A DNA stretch of 64,000 nucleotides from Litorivicinus sp965656605 (GTDB lineage: Bacteria > Pseudomonadota > Gammaproteobacteria > Pseudomonadales > Litorivicinaceae): contig CBFHLC010000005.1 in assembly GCA_965656605.1 (NCBI GenBank), positions 9,677 through 73,676 on the forward strand. Direction: 5' to 3'. Positions 1 through 8,961 of this stretch are shown in pieces. Under the pieces are notes generated by a model. It searched no databases. It was not told the DNA's origin and saw nothing but the letters and a program-made list of their open reading frames with translations. The translations under genes were made by a program, and so were the position numbers. The first letter of the stretch is position 1; every line of letters begins with the position of its first letter.

Positions 1-280
1 CGGTGCCGATTGGTTGCGCTCCCACGATACGCCCGAGGCCAACACGGGCCGCGATCGCCTAGAGCTAGCCGTGCGCCAGGCCATTGCCGAGTTGCCCGAG
101 GATTTGCGCGTCGCACTGACCCTGCGCGAGTTGGAGTCTCGCAGCTACGAGGAGATCGCCCAGATCATGGGGTGCCCGGTGGGAACGGTCCGTTCGCGCA
201 TCTTTCGTGCCCGCGATACGGTCAGCAAAAAGATCGAACCCTACATGGATGGAACTTTTCGTGAGGGGGGCGGTCAATGA
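1..280 (+). CDS. rpoE: RNA polymerase sigma-E factor (RpoE/AlgU), C-terminal part
   Basis: Only the last ~92 residues are in the window; the reading frame is open to the left edge. They form sigma region 4: a basic linker, then the helix-turn-helix with SYEEIAQIMGCPVGTVRSRI, which in this family recognises the -35 element of envelope-stress promoters. The next gene encodes the anti-sigma factor and overlaps the TGA stop, the canonical rpoE-rseABC-mucD layout. The family role is to direct RNA polymerase to periplasmic-stress genes once RseA is degraded. The 5' end and promoter cannot be judged. Confidence 0.93.
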   Translation, partial: GADWLRSHDTPEANTGRDRLELAVRQAIAELPEDLRVALTLRELESRSYEEIAQIMGCPVGTVRSRIFRARDTVSKKIEPYMDGTFREGGGQ

Positions 281-906
281 AGGGTGACAATCAGGATCTA
301 CCAAGGATCGATAAGGTTATGACGGACAAAATTCGCGAATCACTTTCTGCCATGTACGACGGGCAGGCCGACAGCTTCGAGGCACGCCGCGCGCTGTCCG
401 AGATCGATCGCAACCCTGAATTAGCAGATCAGTGGCGTAATTACAGCCTGATTGGTGATGCCATGCGCAGCGAAGGGGCTGGATCCCCAGATCTGGATCT
501 AAGCGCAGGCATTATGGATCGCATCCAAGGCGGCGAGCAGGCTCAGCCTGTGGCTTCAAAGGCTCATTGGTCGCGCAAGTGGTACGCACAGGCAGCGGTC
601 GCCGCCGGTGTTGCCTTTACCCTGATGCTGGGTTTGAACGCGACCGACTCCCAGGCACCCGCGCAGCTGGCCAGCCAAGGGGCGACTGACTTTACCCCTA
701 GCACCACCGCGAATCCGCTAGCGCTGCAGGCCAGCACGATCAGCCGCACCGCCGAGCAAAGCCCCGCCATGCAGGCCTTGCAGGCGCAGCTCCAAACCGA
801 GATTCAGGCCTACATGATTCGTCATGCCGAGCACACCGCTGCCAGCGGTCAGCAGGGTTTGTTACCCTTGGCTCGTGTAATGGAAAACGACCAGGAGCTC
901 CCTTGA
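277..906 (+). CDS. rseA: Anti-sigma-E factor RseA (MucA-like)
   Basis: 209 residues. The cytoplasmic N-terminal half has the family pattern ESLSAMYDGQAD...EIDRNPELADQWRNYSLIGDAMR that binds sigma-E. A single membrane span (~103-120, WYAQAAVAAGVAFTLMLGL) follows, then a periplasmic tail. In the family, DegS/RseP proteolysis of this protein releases sigma-E. Start at 277 overlaps the rpoE stop (ATGA) and has a GAGGGGGG Shine-Dalgarno; an internal ATG at 319 is an alternative because homology begins there (MTDKIRESLSAM). Operon with the flanking genes. Confidence 0.9.
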   Translation: MKGDNQDLPRIDKVMTDKIRESLSAMYDGQADSFEARRALSEIDRNPELADQWRNYSLIGDAMRSEGAGSPDLDLSAGIMDRIQGGEQAQPVASKAHWSRKWYAQAAVAAGVAFTLMLGLNATDSQAPAQLASQGATDFTPSTTANPLALQASTISRTAEQSPAMQALQAQLQTEIQAYMIRHAEHTAASGQQGLLPLARVMENDQELP

Positions 907-1874
907 TTCGCAAGTGGATGACCGGGGCGGCTTTTGCCGCCCTTTTTGTATCTCCCGTCGGCGCCGCGCCGATGGCAACTGATCCGATGGCTGAAAAAGT
1001 CTTGGCTCAGATGAGCTCAGCTTTTATGAATCGCGCCTGGTCGGGAATGATGATGTACACGCAGGACGGACATTCCGTGTCACTGCAGTTCCATCAGGAC
1101 GTCGTTGGCGGCAAAACCGTTGAGCGAATGGAGCGCCTGTCGGGCGATCCGATCCAAGTCATGCGCCGGGGCAACTGGCTGCTAGGTTTGTACCCGGGGG
1201 CGGAATCGATGCGTCAGGGCCATGCGCTGCCGGCGGGCAACCTGCCGCCGTTGAACGAGCGGATCGAGCACGTCAAATCCCATTACACACTGCAGCTAGG
1301 CGAGATCACTCGCGTGGCCGGTCGCACTGCTCAGCCGATTTACTTGAAGGCTAACGATCAATACCGCTACAGCCGTCGCTACTGGTGTGACACCGAAACC
1401 GGGCTGATGTTACGCAGCCAAACCTTGGACAGCGCCGGTCAAGTGCTCGAGCAGTTCGAGTTTGTCTCGATCAAGCTGGGCCAGCCCATTGAGCAAGAAA
1501 CCGTAGTGGTGGATGCCCAGGGGATGCAGGTCTTTCGCCATGCGGTGGTCAATACCCCGTTGGCTGACGTGTCACCACTCAATGAATTGCCGCCGGGCTT
1601 TATTCCGGTGGGGCAGGGCGCCATGGATCAGCCGATTCAGACGCATTTGTTTACCGACGGGGTATCCATGGTCTCTGTATTTTACGAGGCGGTGGCCGGA
1701 CCCAGCCCCGACGTTCTAGCCAGTCAGGGGCCGACTCAGGCGTTCAGTCAGGTGATTCAGGTCGGGGATCAGCACTTTAAAGTGACCGTCGTCGGCGAGG
1801 TACCCGAAACCCTGCTGCGCAGTATGGTTAAAACGGTTAACCCCCGTGCGCTCGCGGATTTGATCAATGGCTGA
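903..1874 (+). CDS. rseB: Sigma-E regulatory protein RseB (MucB)
   Basis: 323 residues, secreted. Signal peptide at the N-terminus (MTGAAFAALFVSPVGAAP, likely cleaved near residue 21), then the LolA-like lipoprotein-sensing domain of the MucB/RseB family. It binds the periplasmic part of RseA and shields it from proteolysis until mislocalised lipoproteins or LPS displace it. The start is TTG at 903, overlapping the rseA stop by one base pair step (TTGA); an in-frame ATG at 918 is possible. Identity rests on family-like sequence and position between rseA and rseC. Confidence 0.88.
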   Translation: MIRKWMTGAAFAALFVSPVGAAPMATDPMAEKVLAQMSSAFMNRAWSGMMMYTQDGHSVSLQFHQDVVGGKTVERMERLSGDPIQVMRRGNWLLGLYPGAESMRQGHALPAGNLPPLNERIEHVKSHYTLQLGEITRVAGRTAQPIYLKANDQYRYSRRYWCDTETGLMLRSQTLDSAGQVLEQFEFVSIKLGQPIEQETVVVDAQGMQVFRHAVVNTPLADVSPLNELPPGFIPVGQGAMDQPIQTHLFTDGVSMVSVFYEAVAGPSPDVLASQGPTQAFSQVIQVGDQHFKVTVVGEVPETLLRSMVKTVNPRALADLING

Positions 1875-2277
1875 GTGCGATACCCAGCCGGGTAAAATTG
1901 TCGCGATTCGTGATGATCAAGTGGCCGTTCAAACCCAGGCCCGCGGCGGATGCGGCCGGTGCCAGTCCCCCGGTGGTTGCGGTCGGCCGATGGACGAGCG
2001 CACCACGACCACCTGGCTACCCAACTCGGGTGATTATCAAGTGGGTGATGCGGTCGATCTACTCGTCGCCGTACCCGAGCTAGAACACGCGGCCTGGCGT
2101 GCCTACGGCATTCCGCTGATCACTCTGATGGCCGGCGCCTATGCCGGTCAGTCCGCTGGGGACCTGTTTGCTGTGATCGGTGCCGGTCTGGGCTTGTTGG
2201 CCGGATTGGCTTGGGTACGTTGGCGTTCGCGCCGCCTGTCCCCACATCTATGGATACAGCCACGTAACCAAAGTTAA
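1867..2277 (+). CDS. rseC: RseC/MucC-family membrane protein
   Basis: 136 residues. The N-terminal part has a cysteine cluster (CGRCQSPGGCGRP, residues ~28-40) typical of RseC, followed by two close membrane spans (~80-118). RseC homologues modulate sigma-E activity and have been linked to Rnf/SoxR reduction; the precise role here is inferred only from family and position. The ATG at 1867 overlaps the end of rseB. It is separated from mucD by about 70 bases in which I see no clear terminator. Confidence 0.85.
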   Translation: MAECDTQPGKIVAIRDDQVAVQTQARGGCGRCQSPGGCGRPMDERTTTTWLPNSGDYQVGDAVDLLVAVPELEHAAWRAYGIPLITLMAGAYAGQSAGDLFAVIGAGLGLLAGLAWVRWRSRRLSPHLWIQPRNQS

Positions 2278-2348
2278 CCCGCATCGCTGAAACCTTTGGT
2301 TAAGTTATGGCTCAAAGCCTTATCGATACAACAACAAGGGTATTCAAC

Positions 2349-3734
2349 ATGCGATTGATAGCACTCTGCATTCCTTTGATTCTGTGGGCCAGCACGGCCC
2401 GTGCGAATCTACCTGACTTCAGGGATTTGGTTCGCGACGTCAGCCCCTCGGTGGTCAACATCTCGACCACCAATGTGGTTCAGGAACCGGTTGCCAATAA
2501 CAACCGCGATCCTCGATTGGATCAGCTGCCAGACATCTTCCGTGACTTTTTCGGCAATCCCCCAGGCGGTTTTCCCCGCCGTGGGCCCGGTGGTGGTCCA
2601 GGTAGCGAGCCTCAGTCCCTGGGCTCGGGTTTCATCATCAGCGATGACGGTTACGTGTTAACTAATAATCACGTGATCGAGAACGCCGAGGAAATCATTG
2701 TTCGCCTGAATGATCGCCGTGAGTTGGTCGCCACCTTAATCGGTGCGGATCCGCGTTCGGATTTGGCGTTGTTGAAAATCGAAGCAGACAATCTGCCGGC
2801 GGTGAAAATGGCCAAGCCGGACGATCTAGATCCGGGTCAGTGGGTGCTGGCGATCGGCTCGCCCTTTGGGTTTGATTACAGCGTCACGGCTGGCATCGTC
2901 AGTGCGGTAGGGCGCTCGTTGCCTCGTGAAAACTACGTTCCGTTCATCCAGACCGATGTTGCGATTAACCCCGGTAATTCCGGCGGTCCGCTGTTTAACT
3001 TGGACGGTGAAGTCGTCGGCATCAACAGCCAGATCTACACCCGCTCTGGCGGATTCATGGGGCTATCCTTTGCGATCCCGGTGGACATGGCGATGGACGT
3101 TGTCGATCAGCTGATCGAGACCGGCACGGTCGAGCGCGGATGGTTGGGTGTTCTAATCCAAGAGGTCAATCGTGATCTGGCCGAGTCCTTTGGCCTGGAC
3201 AAGCCCCAAGGTGCACTGATTGCGCAAGTGGTGCCGGACGGGCCTGCTGCCAGCTCGCCTCTACAGCCCGGTGATGTCGTGTTGGAATTCAACGGCCGCG
3301 AGGTCACTCGCAGCTCGGATCTGCCGCCATTGGTCGGCCGAGTTCGCCCCGGCAACAGCGCCGATGTGCTGGTCTGGCGTGACGGTGGTGAGCGCATGCT
3401 GCAGATTGAAATCGGCCAGCTGCCGACTAATCCGCAAGCTGCGCGTCAACCCATGCGCGATGCCAACGTAGCCGGCATGAGCGTGGAAGAGGTGCCGGAC
3501 AACTTAAAAGCCGAGTGGGACATCGACGGCGGTGTGTTGATCAAAGGCATTACCAGCCGACGTGCTCAGGCCGCGGGCATCCGAGTAGGTGACGTGATCC
3601 TCCAGATCGCTGGAAACGAGATTTCATCGGTCGCGGACTTCCGCAGCATCGTCGATCGACTCGAAGGCGGTGGCCGTGTTCCAGTCTTGTTAGTGCGCGA
3701 CGGAAACCCCACATTCGTATCACTGCGCCTATAA
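2349..3734 (+). CDS. mucD: Periplasmic serine protease DegP/MucD (Do family)
   Basis: 461 residues. Signal peptide MRLIALCIPLILWASTARA, then a trypsin-like domain with catalytic triad visible as H108 (NNHVI), D138 (RSDLALL) and S211 (GNSGGPL), then two PDZ domains (~250-345 and ~370-455). A proline/glycine-rich insert at ~70-88 matches the variable LA loop. It degrades and chaperones misfolded periplasmic proteins. I choose ATG 2349 rather than the upstream ATG 2307 because it begins the signal peptide and has AAGGG eight bases upstream. Last gene of the sigma-E cluster. Confidence 0.94.
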   Translation: MRLIALCIPLILWASTARANLPDFRDLVRDVSPSVVNISTTNVVQEPVANNNRDPRLDQLPDIFRDFFGNPPGGFPRRGPGGGPGSEPQSLGSGFIISDDGYVLTNNHVIENAEEIIVRLNDRRELVATLIGADPRSDLALLKIEADNLPAVKMAKPDDLDPGQWVLAIGSPFGFDYSVTAGIVSAVGRSLPRENYVPFIQTDVAINPGNSGGPLFNLDGEVVGINSQIYTRSGGFMGLSFAIPVDMAMDVVDQLIETGTVERGWLGVLIQEVNRDLAESFGLDKPQGALIAQVVPDGPAASSPLQPGDVVLEFNGREVTRSSDLPPLVGRVRPGNSADVLVWRDGGERMLQIEIGQLPTNPQAARQPMRDANVAGMSVEEVPDNLKAEWDIDGGVLIKGITSRRAQAAGIRVGDVILQIAGNEISSVADFRSIVDRLEGGGRVPVLLVRDGNPTFVSLRL

Positions 3735-3745
3735 CGTGAAATAAA

Positions 3746-3776
3746 CGGACTCTACCCTCGCGGTGGGGTCCGTTCC
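3746..3776 (+). terminator. Possible terminator hairpin after mucD
   Basis: Imperfect stem ACGGAC-T-CTACC / GGTGG-G-GTCCGT with loop CTCGC. There is no T-run behind it, only TTCCTCCC, so it is a weak call; it separates the stress cluster from the lepA promoter. Confidence 0.4.
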
Positions 3777-3780
3777 TCCC

Positions 3781-3786
3781 TATAAT
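3781..3786 (+). promoter_or_regulatory. -10 box of a putative lepA promoter
   Basis: A perfect TATAAT lies 29 bases before the chosen lepA start and directly behind the mucD hairpin. No convincing -35 is visible. Its overlap with the ATG at 3785 argues against that ATG being the lepA start. Confidence 0.5.
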
Positions 3787-3814
3787 GCGGGCCGACATCA
3801 CGAGGATATCGAGC

Positions 3815-5617
3815 TTGAGCAGCGACCTTTCGCACATCAGAAATTTTTCCATTATTGCCCACATCGACCACGGTAAATCGACCTTGGCCGACCGCTTTAT
3901 TCAGTACTGTGGCGGTTTGACCGAGCGCGAAATGGCCGCTCAGGTGTTGGACTCAATGGACATCGAACGCGAACGTGGGATCACTATCAAATCCCAGTCC
4001 GTGACGCTGAATTACACCGCTAAAGACGGCGAGACGTATCAGCTGAACTTCATTGATACCCCCGGCCACGTAGATTTCAGCTACGAAGTGTCGCGCTCAC
4101 TGGCAGCCTGCGAAGGCGCATTGTTGGTGGTCGATGCCGGTCAGGGCGTCGAGGCGCAATCCGTGGCGAATTGCTACACCGCCATCGAGATGGGCCTGGA
4201 AGTGATGCCCGTTTTGAACAAGATGGATTTGCCGCAGGCAGAACCGGATCGCGTCAAAGAAGAGATCGAAGAGATCATCGGCATTGATGCGACCGACGCT
4301 GTGCCCTGCAGTGCCAAATCCGGGATGGGCATCGAAGAGGTGCTCGAGCAGCTAGTGCAAACCGTGCCAGCCCCGGTGGGCGACACCGAAGCGCCGCTGC
4401 AAGCACTGATTATTGATTCTTGGTTCGACAACTACCTAGGGGTCGTCTCGCTGATTCGTGTGACCCAGGGCCAGATCAACAAGAAAGACAAATTTGTCAT
4501 TAAGAGTACTGGTCAGACCCACCAAGCGGATCAAATCGGCATCTTTACGCCCAAGCGCGAAGTCACCCACAGCCTAAAAGCAGGCGAGGTGGGTTTCTTG
4601 GTCGCTGGTATTAAGGACATTCAAGGCGCGCCCGTGGGTGACACCCTGATCAGTGTGGGCAATCCGGATACCGAAGCACTATCAGGCTTCCAGAAAGTGC
4701 AGCCCCGGGTATTCGCCGGTTTGTTCCCGGTCAGCTCAGATGACTTCGAGGACTTCCGCGAGGCGCTTGAAAAGCTAACCCTGAACGATGCCAGCCTGCA
4801 CTACGAGCCCGAGGTGTCTGACGCACTGGGCTTTGGTTTCCGTTGCGGATTCCTAGGCATGTTGCACATGGAAATCATTCAAGAGCGTCTAGAGCGCGAA
4901 TACAACTTGGATTTGATCACCACCGCGCCGACTGTGGTCTTCCAGGTCGAGATGGCGGACGGCGAGATTGTCGAGGTCGACAACCCCTCACGCCTGCCTG
5001 ATGCCGGACAAATTAACGAGATGCGCGAGCCCATTGTGCAGGCCAATATCCTGGTGCCCCAAGAGTATCTGGGTAACGTGATCGGACTGTGCGTTGAAAA
5101 GCGCGGTACGCAAAAAGACATGCGCTTTTTGGGTAACCAAGTGCAGATCACCTGGGAGCTTCCCATGGCCGAAGTGGTCATGGACTTCTTTGATCGCCTG
5201 AAATCGGTCAGCCGCGGATTTGCCTCGCTGGATTATCAATTCATGCGATTCGAGCCGGCCAAGCTGGTCCGTCTGGATGTGTTGATCAACGGCGAGCGTG
5301 TGGATGCCTTGGCCGCCATTGTTCACCGTGATCACAGCCAAAGCCGTGGCCGTAACCTGTGCGACAAAATGAAAGAGCTGATTCCGCGTCAGATGTTTGA
5401 TGTTGCGATTCAGGGCGCGATCGGCGGCCACATCATCGCTCGCACCACGGTTAAAGCCCTGCGTAAAAACGTCACGGCCAAGTGCTACGGCGGCGACGTT
5501 AGCCGCAAGAAAAAGCTGTTGGAAAAACAAAAAGCCGGCAAGAAGCGTATGAAGCAGGTCGGCAGTGTCGAGATCCCGCAGGACGCGTTCTTGGCGGTAC
5601 TGAAAGTGGATAACTAA
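3815..5617 (+). CDS. lepA: Elongation factor 4 (LepA)
   Basis: 600 residues, the usual length. GTPase motifs: G1 AHIDHGKST near the N-terminus, switch II DTPGHVDFSYEV, and NKMD. The EF4-specific C-terminal domain ends in SRKKKLLEKQKAGKKRMK. The family acts on ribosomes to remodel or back-translocate stalled complexes. The start is taken as TTG 3815 (AGGA nine bases upstream); the ATG at 3785 lies on the -10 box. It begins the conserved lepA-lepB-rnc-era-recO-pdxJ-acpS train. Confidence 0.96.
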   Translation: MSSDLSHIRNFSIIAHIDHGKSTLADRFIQYCGGLTEREMAAQVLDSMDIERERGITIKSQSVTLNYTAKDGETYQLNFIDTPGHVDFSYEVSRSLAACEGALLVVDAGQGVEAQSVANCYTAIEMGLEVMPVLNKMDLPQAEPDRVKEEIEEIIGIDATDAVPCSAKSGMGIEEVLEQLVQTVPAPVGDTEAPLQALIIDSWFDNYLGVVSLIRVTQGQINKKDKFVIKSTGQTHQADQIGIFTPKREVTHSLKAGEVGFLVAGIKDIQGAPVGDTLISVGNPDTEALSGFQKVQPRVFAGLFPVSSDDFEDFREALEKLTLNDASLHYEPEVSDALGFGFRCGFLGMLHMEIIQERLEREYNLDLITTAPTVVFQVEMADGEIVEVDNPSRLPDAGQINEMREPIVQANILVPQEYLGNVIGLCVEKRGTQKDMRFLGNQVQITWELPMAEVVMDFFDRLKSVSRGFASLDYQFMRFEPAKLVRLDVLINGERVDALAAIVHRDHSQSRGRNLCDKMKELIPRQMFDVAIQGAIGGHIIARTTVKALRKNVTAKCYGGDVSRKKKLLEKQKAGKKRMKQVGSVEIPQDAFLAVLKVDN

Positions 5618-6370
5618 TTGGAAAATATTGATTTCGCGTTGGTGTTGTTGATCGCAGTCGCGATCAGCGGCGTGCTGTGGTTCTTTGACAAGCTCATCAC
5701 CGCGAAACGGCGTGATTCCAATGCGCCAGACCCTTGGTGGGTTGAATACGGGGCCGGATTCTTTCCGGTGTTGTTTGTGGTGTTTGCCCTGCGCAGCTTC
5801 TTTTACGAGCCCTACCAGATCCCATCAGAATCGATGATGCCCAACCTAGAGGTCGGCGACTTTATTTTGGTCAACCGCTGGACTTACGGTTTGCGTATGC
5901 CGGTGACTGGCAAGGTAGTGATCCCGATCAACCAGCCCGAGCGCGGCGATGTTATGGTGTTCCGCTTTCCGGCTCAGCAAAACGTGGCCTACATCAAGCG
6001 CATCATCGGCCTGCCCGGTGACGTGATTGAAGTCGCCAACAAGCAGATCCTGATCAATGGCGAGCCTGTGCGCACCGTGCTGCAAACCGAGCCCGGCATC
6101 CCGGTATCCGTTCGTCAATCCGTCGAGACCATTGGGGATCGTGAATTCCCGACCTGGCGCACCAACAACCGCTTGGGCCGTGACGGACGTTGGGTAGTGC
6201 CCGAAGGTGAGTACTTTCTGATGGGCGACAACCGCGACAACTCAAACGACTCGCGTTTTTGGGGGTTTGTGCCGGACCACCTTATTATCGGAGAGGCGGT
6301 CTCGGTTTGGATGCATTGGGACGAGTTCTTGAGCCTGCCGGACTTCAGTACTGTCAGAGCGATTCCGTAA
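5618..6370 (+). CDS. lepB: Signal peptidase I
   Basis: 250 residues. Two N-terminal membrane spans (~5-22 and ~45-62) precede the catalytic domain. The Ser/Lys dyad is visible: S72 in IPSESMMPNL and K127 in AYIKRIIGLPGD; box E is MGDNRDNSNDSR. It removes signal peptides from exported proteins at the outer face of the inner membrane. The start is TTG immediately after the lepA TAA stop, with AAGTGGA as a modest Shine-Dalgarno; no better start exists. Confidence 0.95.
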   Translation: MENIDFALVLLIAVAISGVLWFFDKLITAKRRDSNAPDPWWVEYGAGFFPVLFVVFALRSFFYEPYQIPSESMMPNLEVGDFILVNRWTYGLRMPVTGKVVIPINQPERGDVMVFRFPAQQNVAYIKRIIGLPGDVIEVANKQILINGEPVRTVLQTEPGIPVSVRQSVETIGDREFPTWRTNNRLGRDGRWVVPEGEYFLMGDNRDNSNDSRFWGFVPDHLIIGEAVSVWMHWDEFLSLPDFSTVRAIP

Positions 6371-6738
6371 TGCAACGTCAGTCAGGATTTTCATTTTTCT
6401 GGGCGCTGGTGATTGTCGTCCTGCTAAGCGCGGCCGGCTTGTTCGGCATTCGTGTCGGCGGTTTGTACTTTGATCACTGGGTCGTCCAAGAAGTCTTTGC
6501 GGATTGGCAGCAGGATCCCGAGGTGGCCGATTATACGGCTCGTGAGCTGCGCCGTGAGTTTGATACGCGCATGCGCGTGAATTCCCTAACCGGGGTCATG
6601 ACCCGGGATGACCTAAGCATCGAGCGCAACGGCCAGCAGTGGATTATCACTGCGGATTACGAGCGCCGGGTCAATCTGTACGACAACATCGACTTGGTGG
6701 TGAGCTTTTCAGACACCGCCACGCTAGGCCAGCCATGA
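6370..6738 (+). CDS. DUF4845 membrane-anchored protein
   Basis: 122 residues. One N-terminal membrane span (FSFFWALVIVVLLSAAGLFG) followed by a small extracytoplasmic domain. The family is found almost always between lepB and rnc in gammaproteobacteria; its function is not established. The start codon overlaps the lepB stop (TAATG) and the stop overlaps the rnc start (ATGA), so translation is probably coupled. Confidence 0.82.
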   Translation: MQRQSGFSFFWALVIVVLLSAAGLFGIRVGGLYFDHWVVQEVFADWQQDPEVADYTARELRREFDTRMRVNSLTGVMTRDDLSIERNGQQWIITADYERRVNLYDNIDLVVSFSDTATLGQP

Positions 6739-7400
6739 GCGTTGACGCACTGGCCCGCCGCCTAGGGCATGAGTTCACCGATCCTGACTTGCTGGAGTTG
6801 GCCCTGCGCCACCGCTCAGCCGGTGTGAACAACAACGAGCGCTTGGAATATTTGGGCGATGCGGTGTTGGGTATGATCATCGCCGAGGCGCTGTTTCAGC
6901 GCTTTGCTGGCGCCAAAGAGGGCGAGCTCACCCGCGCCCGTGCCCGTCTGGTGAAAGAGCCGACTCTGGCTGAAATCGCCAGGGGATTTAAACTAGGTCC
7001 GGTGTTGGCACTGGGCAGTGGTGAGCTAAAATCCGGCGGCCGGGATCGCGACAGCATTTTGTCCGACGCGCTAGAGGCCCTCATCGGCGCCATTTATTTA
7101 GACGGTGGGTTCGAGGCGACTCGCACCGTCGTGCTGAGCTGGTACGCCGATCGCCTAGAGGACATCAATCCTCAAAAACTCGAGAAAGACCCCAAGACCC
7201 GTTTGCAGGAATACCTGCAGGCCAAGGGTCACGGCTTGCCCCTATACACCGTCGAGGAAGAACGCGGTGAGCCCCACAATCGTCACTATCGCGTCAGCTG
7301 CGCCATCCAGGACCAAGCCCCCTACATGGGCGAGGGCACTGGACGTCGCCGGGCTGAGCAGATGGCGGCCCAAGCGGCATTGGAGGCCCTGGGACTATGA
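6735..7400 (+). CDS. rnc: Ribonuclease III
   Basis: 221 residues. The signature NNERLEYLGDAVL (~33-45) carries catalytic E38 and D42; the second acidic cluster DALEALIGAIYLDGG lies near residues 110-120. A C-terminal double-stranded RNA-binding domain (~150-221) ends in GRRRAEQMAAQAALEAL. It cleaves dsRNA in rRNA precursors and mRNA hairpins. The ATG at 6735 overlaps the preceding stop; the longer upstream frame is not conserved-looking. Confidence 0.96.
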   Translation: MSVDALARRLGHEFTDPDLLELALRHRSAGVNNNERLEYLGDAVLGMIIAEALFQRFAGAKEGELTRARARLVKEPTLAEIARGFKLGPVLALGSGELKSGGRDRDSILSDALEALIGAIYLDGGFEATRTVVLSWYADRLEDINPQKLEKDPKTRLQEYLQAKGHGLPLYTVEEERGEPHNRHYRVSCAIQDQAPYMGEGTGRRRAEQMAAQAALEALGL

Positions 7401-8296
7401 TGGAATTTGATACCAAATGCGGAACGGTAGCGATCGTAGGTCGTCCGAACGTTGGCAAGTCGACCCTGATGAACCATCTGATCGGGCAAAAACTCTCGAT
7501 CACTAGCCGCAAGGCCCAGACCACGCGCCATCAGGTGATGGGTATCTGGACTGAGGACGATACCCAAGTGGTGTTCGTCGACACGCCCGGAATTCATACC
7601 GGCGGCAAGCGCGCACTGAACCGTTACTTGAACAAAGCTGCGACCAACGCCCTGCAGGACGTTGATCTGGTGGTGTGGCTACTCGAGCGTGACAAGTTCA
7701 CCGACCAAGACGCCTACGTTGAAAGCCAAATTCGTGAGTCAGGCAAGCCCTTGATCATCGCACTGAACAAGTTCGATCAGGTGCATGACAAAGAAAAGCT
7801 GATGCCGGTCGCCCAAAAAATGCAGATGCGTTTTCCCAAGGCTGAAATCGTTCCGCTTTCGGCGCTGAAGGGCTACAACCAAGATGTGCTGATGCAGCTG
7901 GTGACCGCGCGCATGGAAAACGGCCCGTTCATGTTCGATCCCGATCAGCTGACCGACAAAAGCGTGCGTTTCTTGGTCGCCGAGATCATCCGTGAAAAGC
8001 TGGTTCGCCAGTGCGGCGACGAGTTGCCCTATCGCACCACGGTCGAGATCGAAAAGTTTGAAGAGACGCCCGAGCGCTGCTTCATTCACGCCTGCATCTT
8101 TGTCGAGCGCCGCAGCCAAAAGCCGATCCTGATCGGCAACCAGGGCTCGCGTCTGAAACAAATTGGAACCGAAGCTCGAATCGATGCGATCGAGCTGATC
8201 GGCACCCCAGTTCACCTAGAGCTGTGGGTCAAGGTGCGGGATCGTTGGAGCGATGACGAGGCGGCGCTAGCCCAGCTGGGCTACAAGGATCCGTAG
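7397..8296 (+). CDS. era: GTPase Era
   Basis: 299 residues. GTPase motifs GRPNVGKST, DTPGIHTGG and NKFD, then a KH domain (~200-290, with IGNQGSRLKQIGTEAR) that binds the 3' end of 16S rRNA. Needed for 30S subunit maturation. It starts at ATG 7397 (ATGATG; 7400 is equally possible), overlapping the rnc stop. Confidence 0.97.
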   Translation: MMEFDTKCGTVAIVGRPNVGKSTLMNHLIGQKLSITSRKAQTTRHQVMGIWTEDDTQVVFVDTPGIHTGGKRALNRYLNKAATNALQDVDLVVWLLERDKFTDQDAYVESQIRESGKPLIIALNKFDQVHDKEKLMPVAQKMQMRFPKAEIVPLSALKGYNQDVLMQLVTARMENGPFMFDPDQLTDKSVRFLVAEIIREKLVRQCGDELPYRTTVEIEKFEETPERCFIHACIFVERRSQKPILIGNQGSRLKQIGTEARIDAIELIGTPVHLELWVKVRDRWSDDEAALAQLGYKDP

Positions 8297-8961
8297 TGCA
8301 AACGGCCTGGGTCCTTCACCGTAGGCCGTATCGCGAGACCAGCGCATTGGTCGAGCTGCTGACTGCCGAGGGGCGTCAGCGCTGTGTTATCCGCGGCAAG
8401 GGCCGAGACGCCTTGCTAACCCCCTTTGTTCCGTTGATGGTCGAATTGGGTCCTGTTCGGGATCTGCGTAATCTCAAACAAATTGAAGCCGTCGGGCCTT
8501 CCCTGTCGCTGGCAGGGCAGGGCCTGTTTTGCGGTCTGTATTTGAACGAGCTGTGCGTGCGTCTGTTGCCCGAACAGGACGCCAATCCTGAGTTAATGGC
8601 GGCGTATAGCGATGCTTTAATTGCACTCAGTCGTGGTGACATCGAGGCCCCACTGCGCTCGTTCGAGCTGGATTTGCTGTCGGCACTGGGATTTAGTTGG
8701 TCGGTCGCGCAGCTTGAAAATGGCGATGCGGTGCTGGATCACGCGCATTACTGGGTCCACCCAGAATCTGGCCCACGCATGGCGCCCAACGATGCCCATG
8801 GCAGCTTCCCCGGACACGTGCTGAAGCGCGTCCAAAGCCGGGAATTTGAAGATTCCGAGACACGATTGGCCGCCAAACGGTTGAATCGCGCGCGCTTGGC
8901 GGCACTATTGGGGTCTAAACCGCTTCAATCCCGACAACTCCTGCAAGGATTACACTCATGA
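8296..8961 (+). CDS. recO: DNA repair protein RecO
   Basis: 221 residues. The N-terminal OB fold begins AWVLHRRPYRETSALVELLT, typical of RecO, and is followed by an all-helical domain. It works with RecR to load RecA on SSB-coated DNA in gap repair. The start is GTG sharing its G with the era TAG stop. The zinc-binding cysteines of some RecO proteins are not obvious here. Confidence 0.93.
   Translation: MQTAWVLHRRPYRETSALVELLTAEGRQRCVIRGKGRDALLTPFVPLMVELGPVRDLRNLKQIEAVGPSLSLAGQGLFCGLYLNELCVRLLPEQDANPELMAAYSDALIALSRGDIEAPLRSFELDLLSALGFSWSVAQLENGDAVLDHAHYWVHPESGPRMAPNDAHGSFPGHVLKRVQSREFEDSETRLAAKRLNRARLAALLGSKPLQSRQLLQGLHS

Noticed and set aside
4988..5530. 180-codon minus-strand ORF inside lepA
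   Set aside because: It is fully antisense to a clear elongation factor gene and its translation resembles no family; it arises from codon bias.
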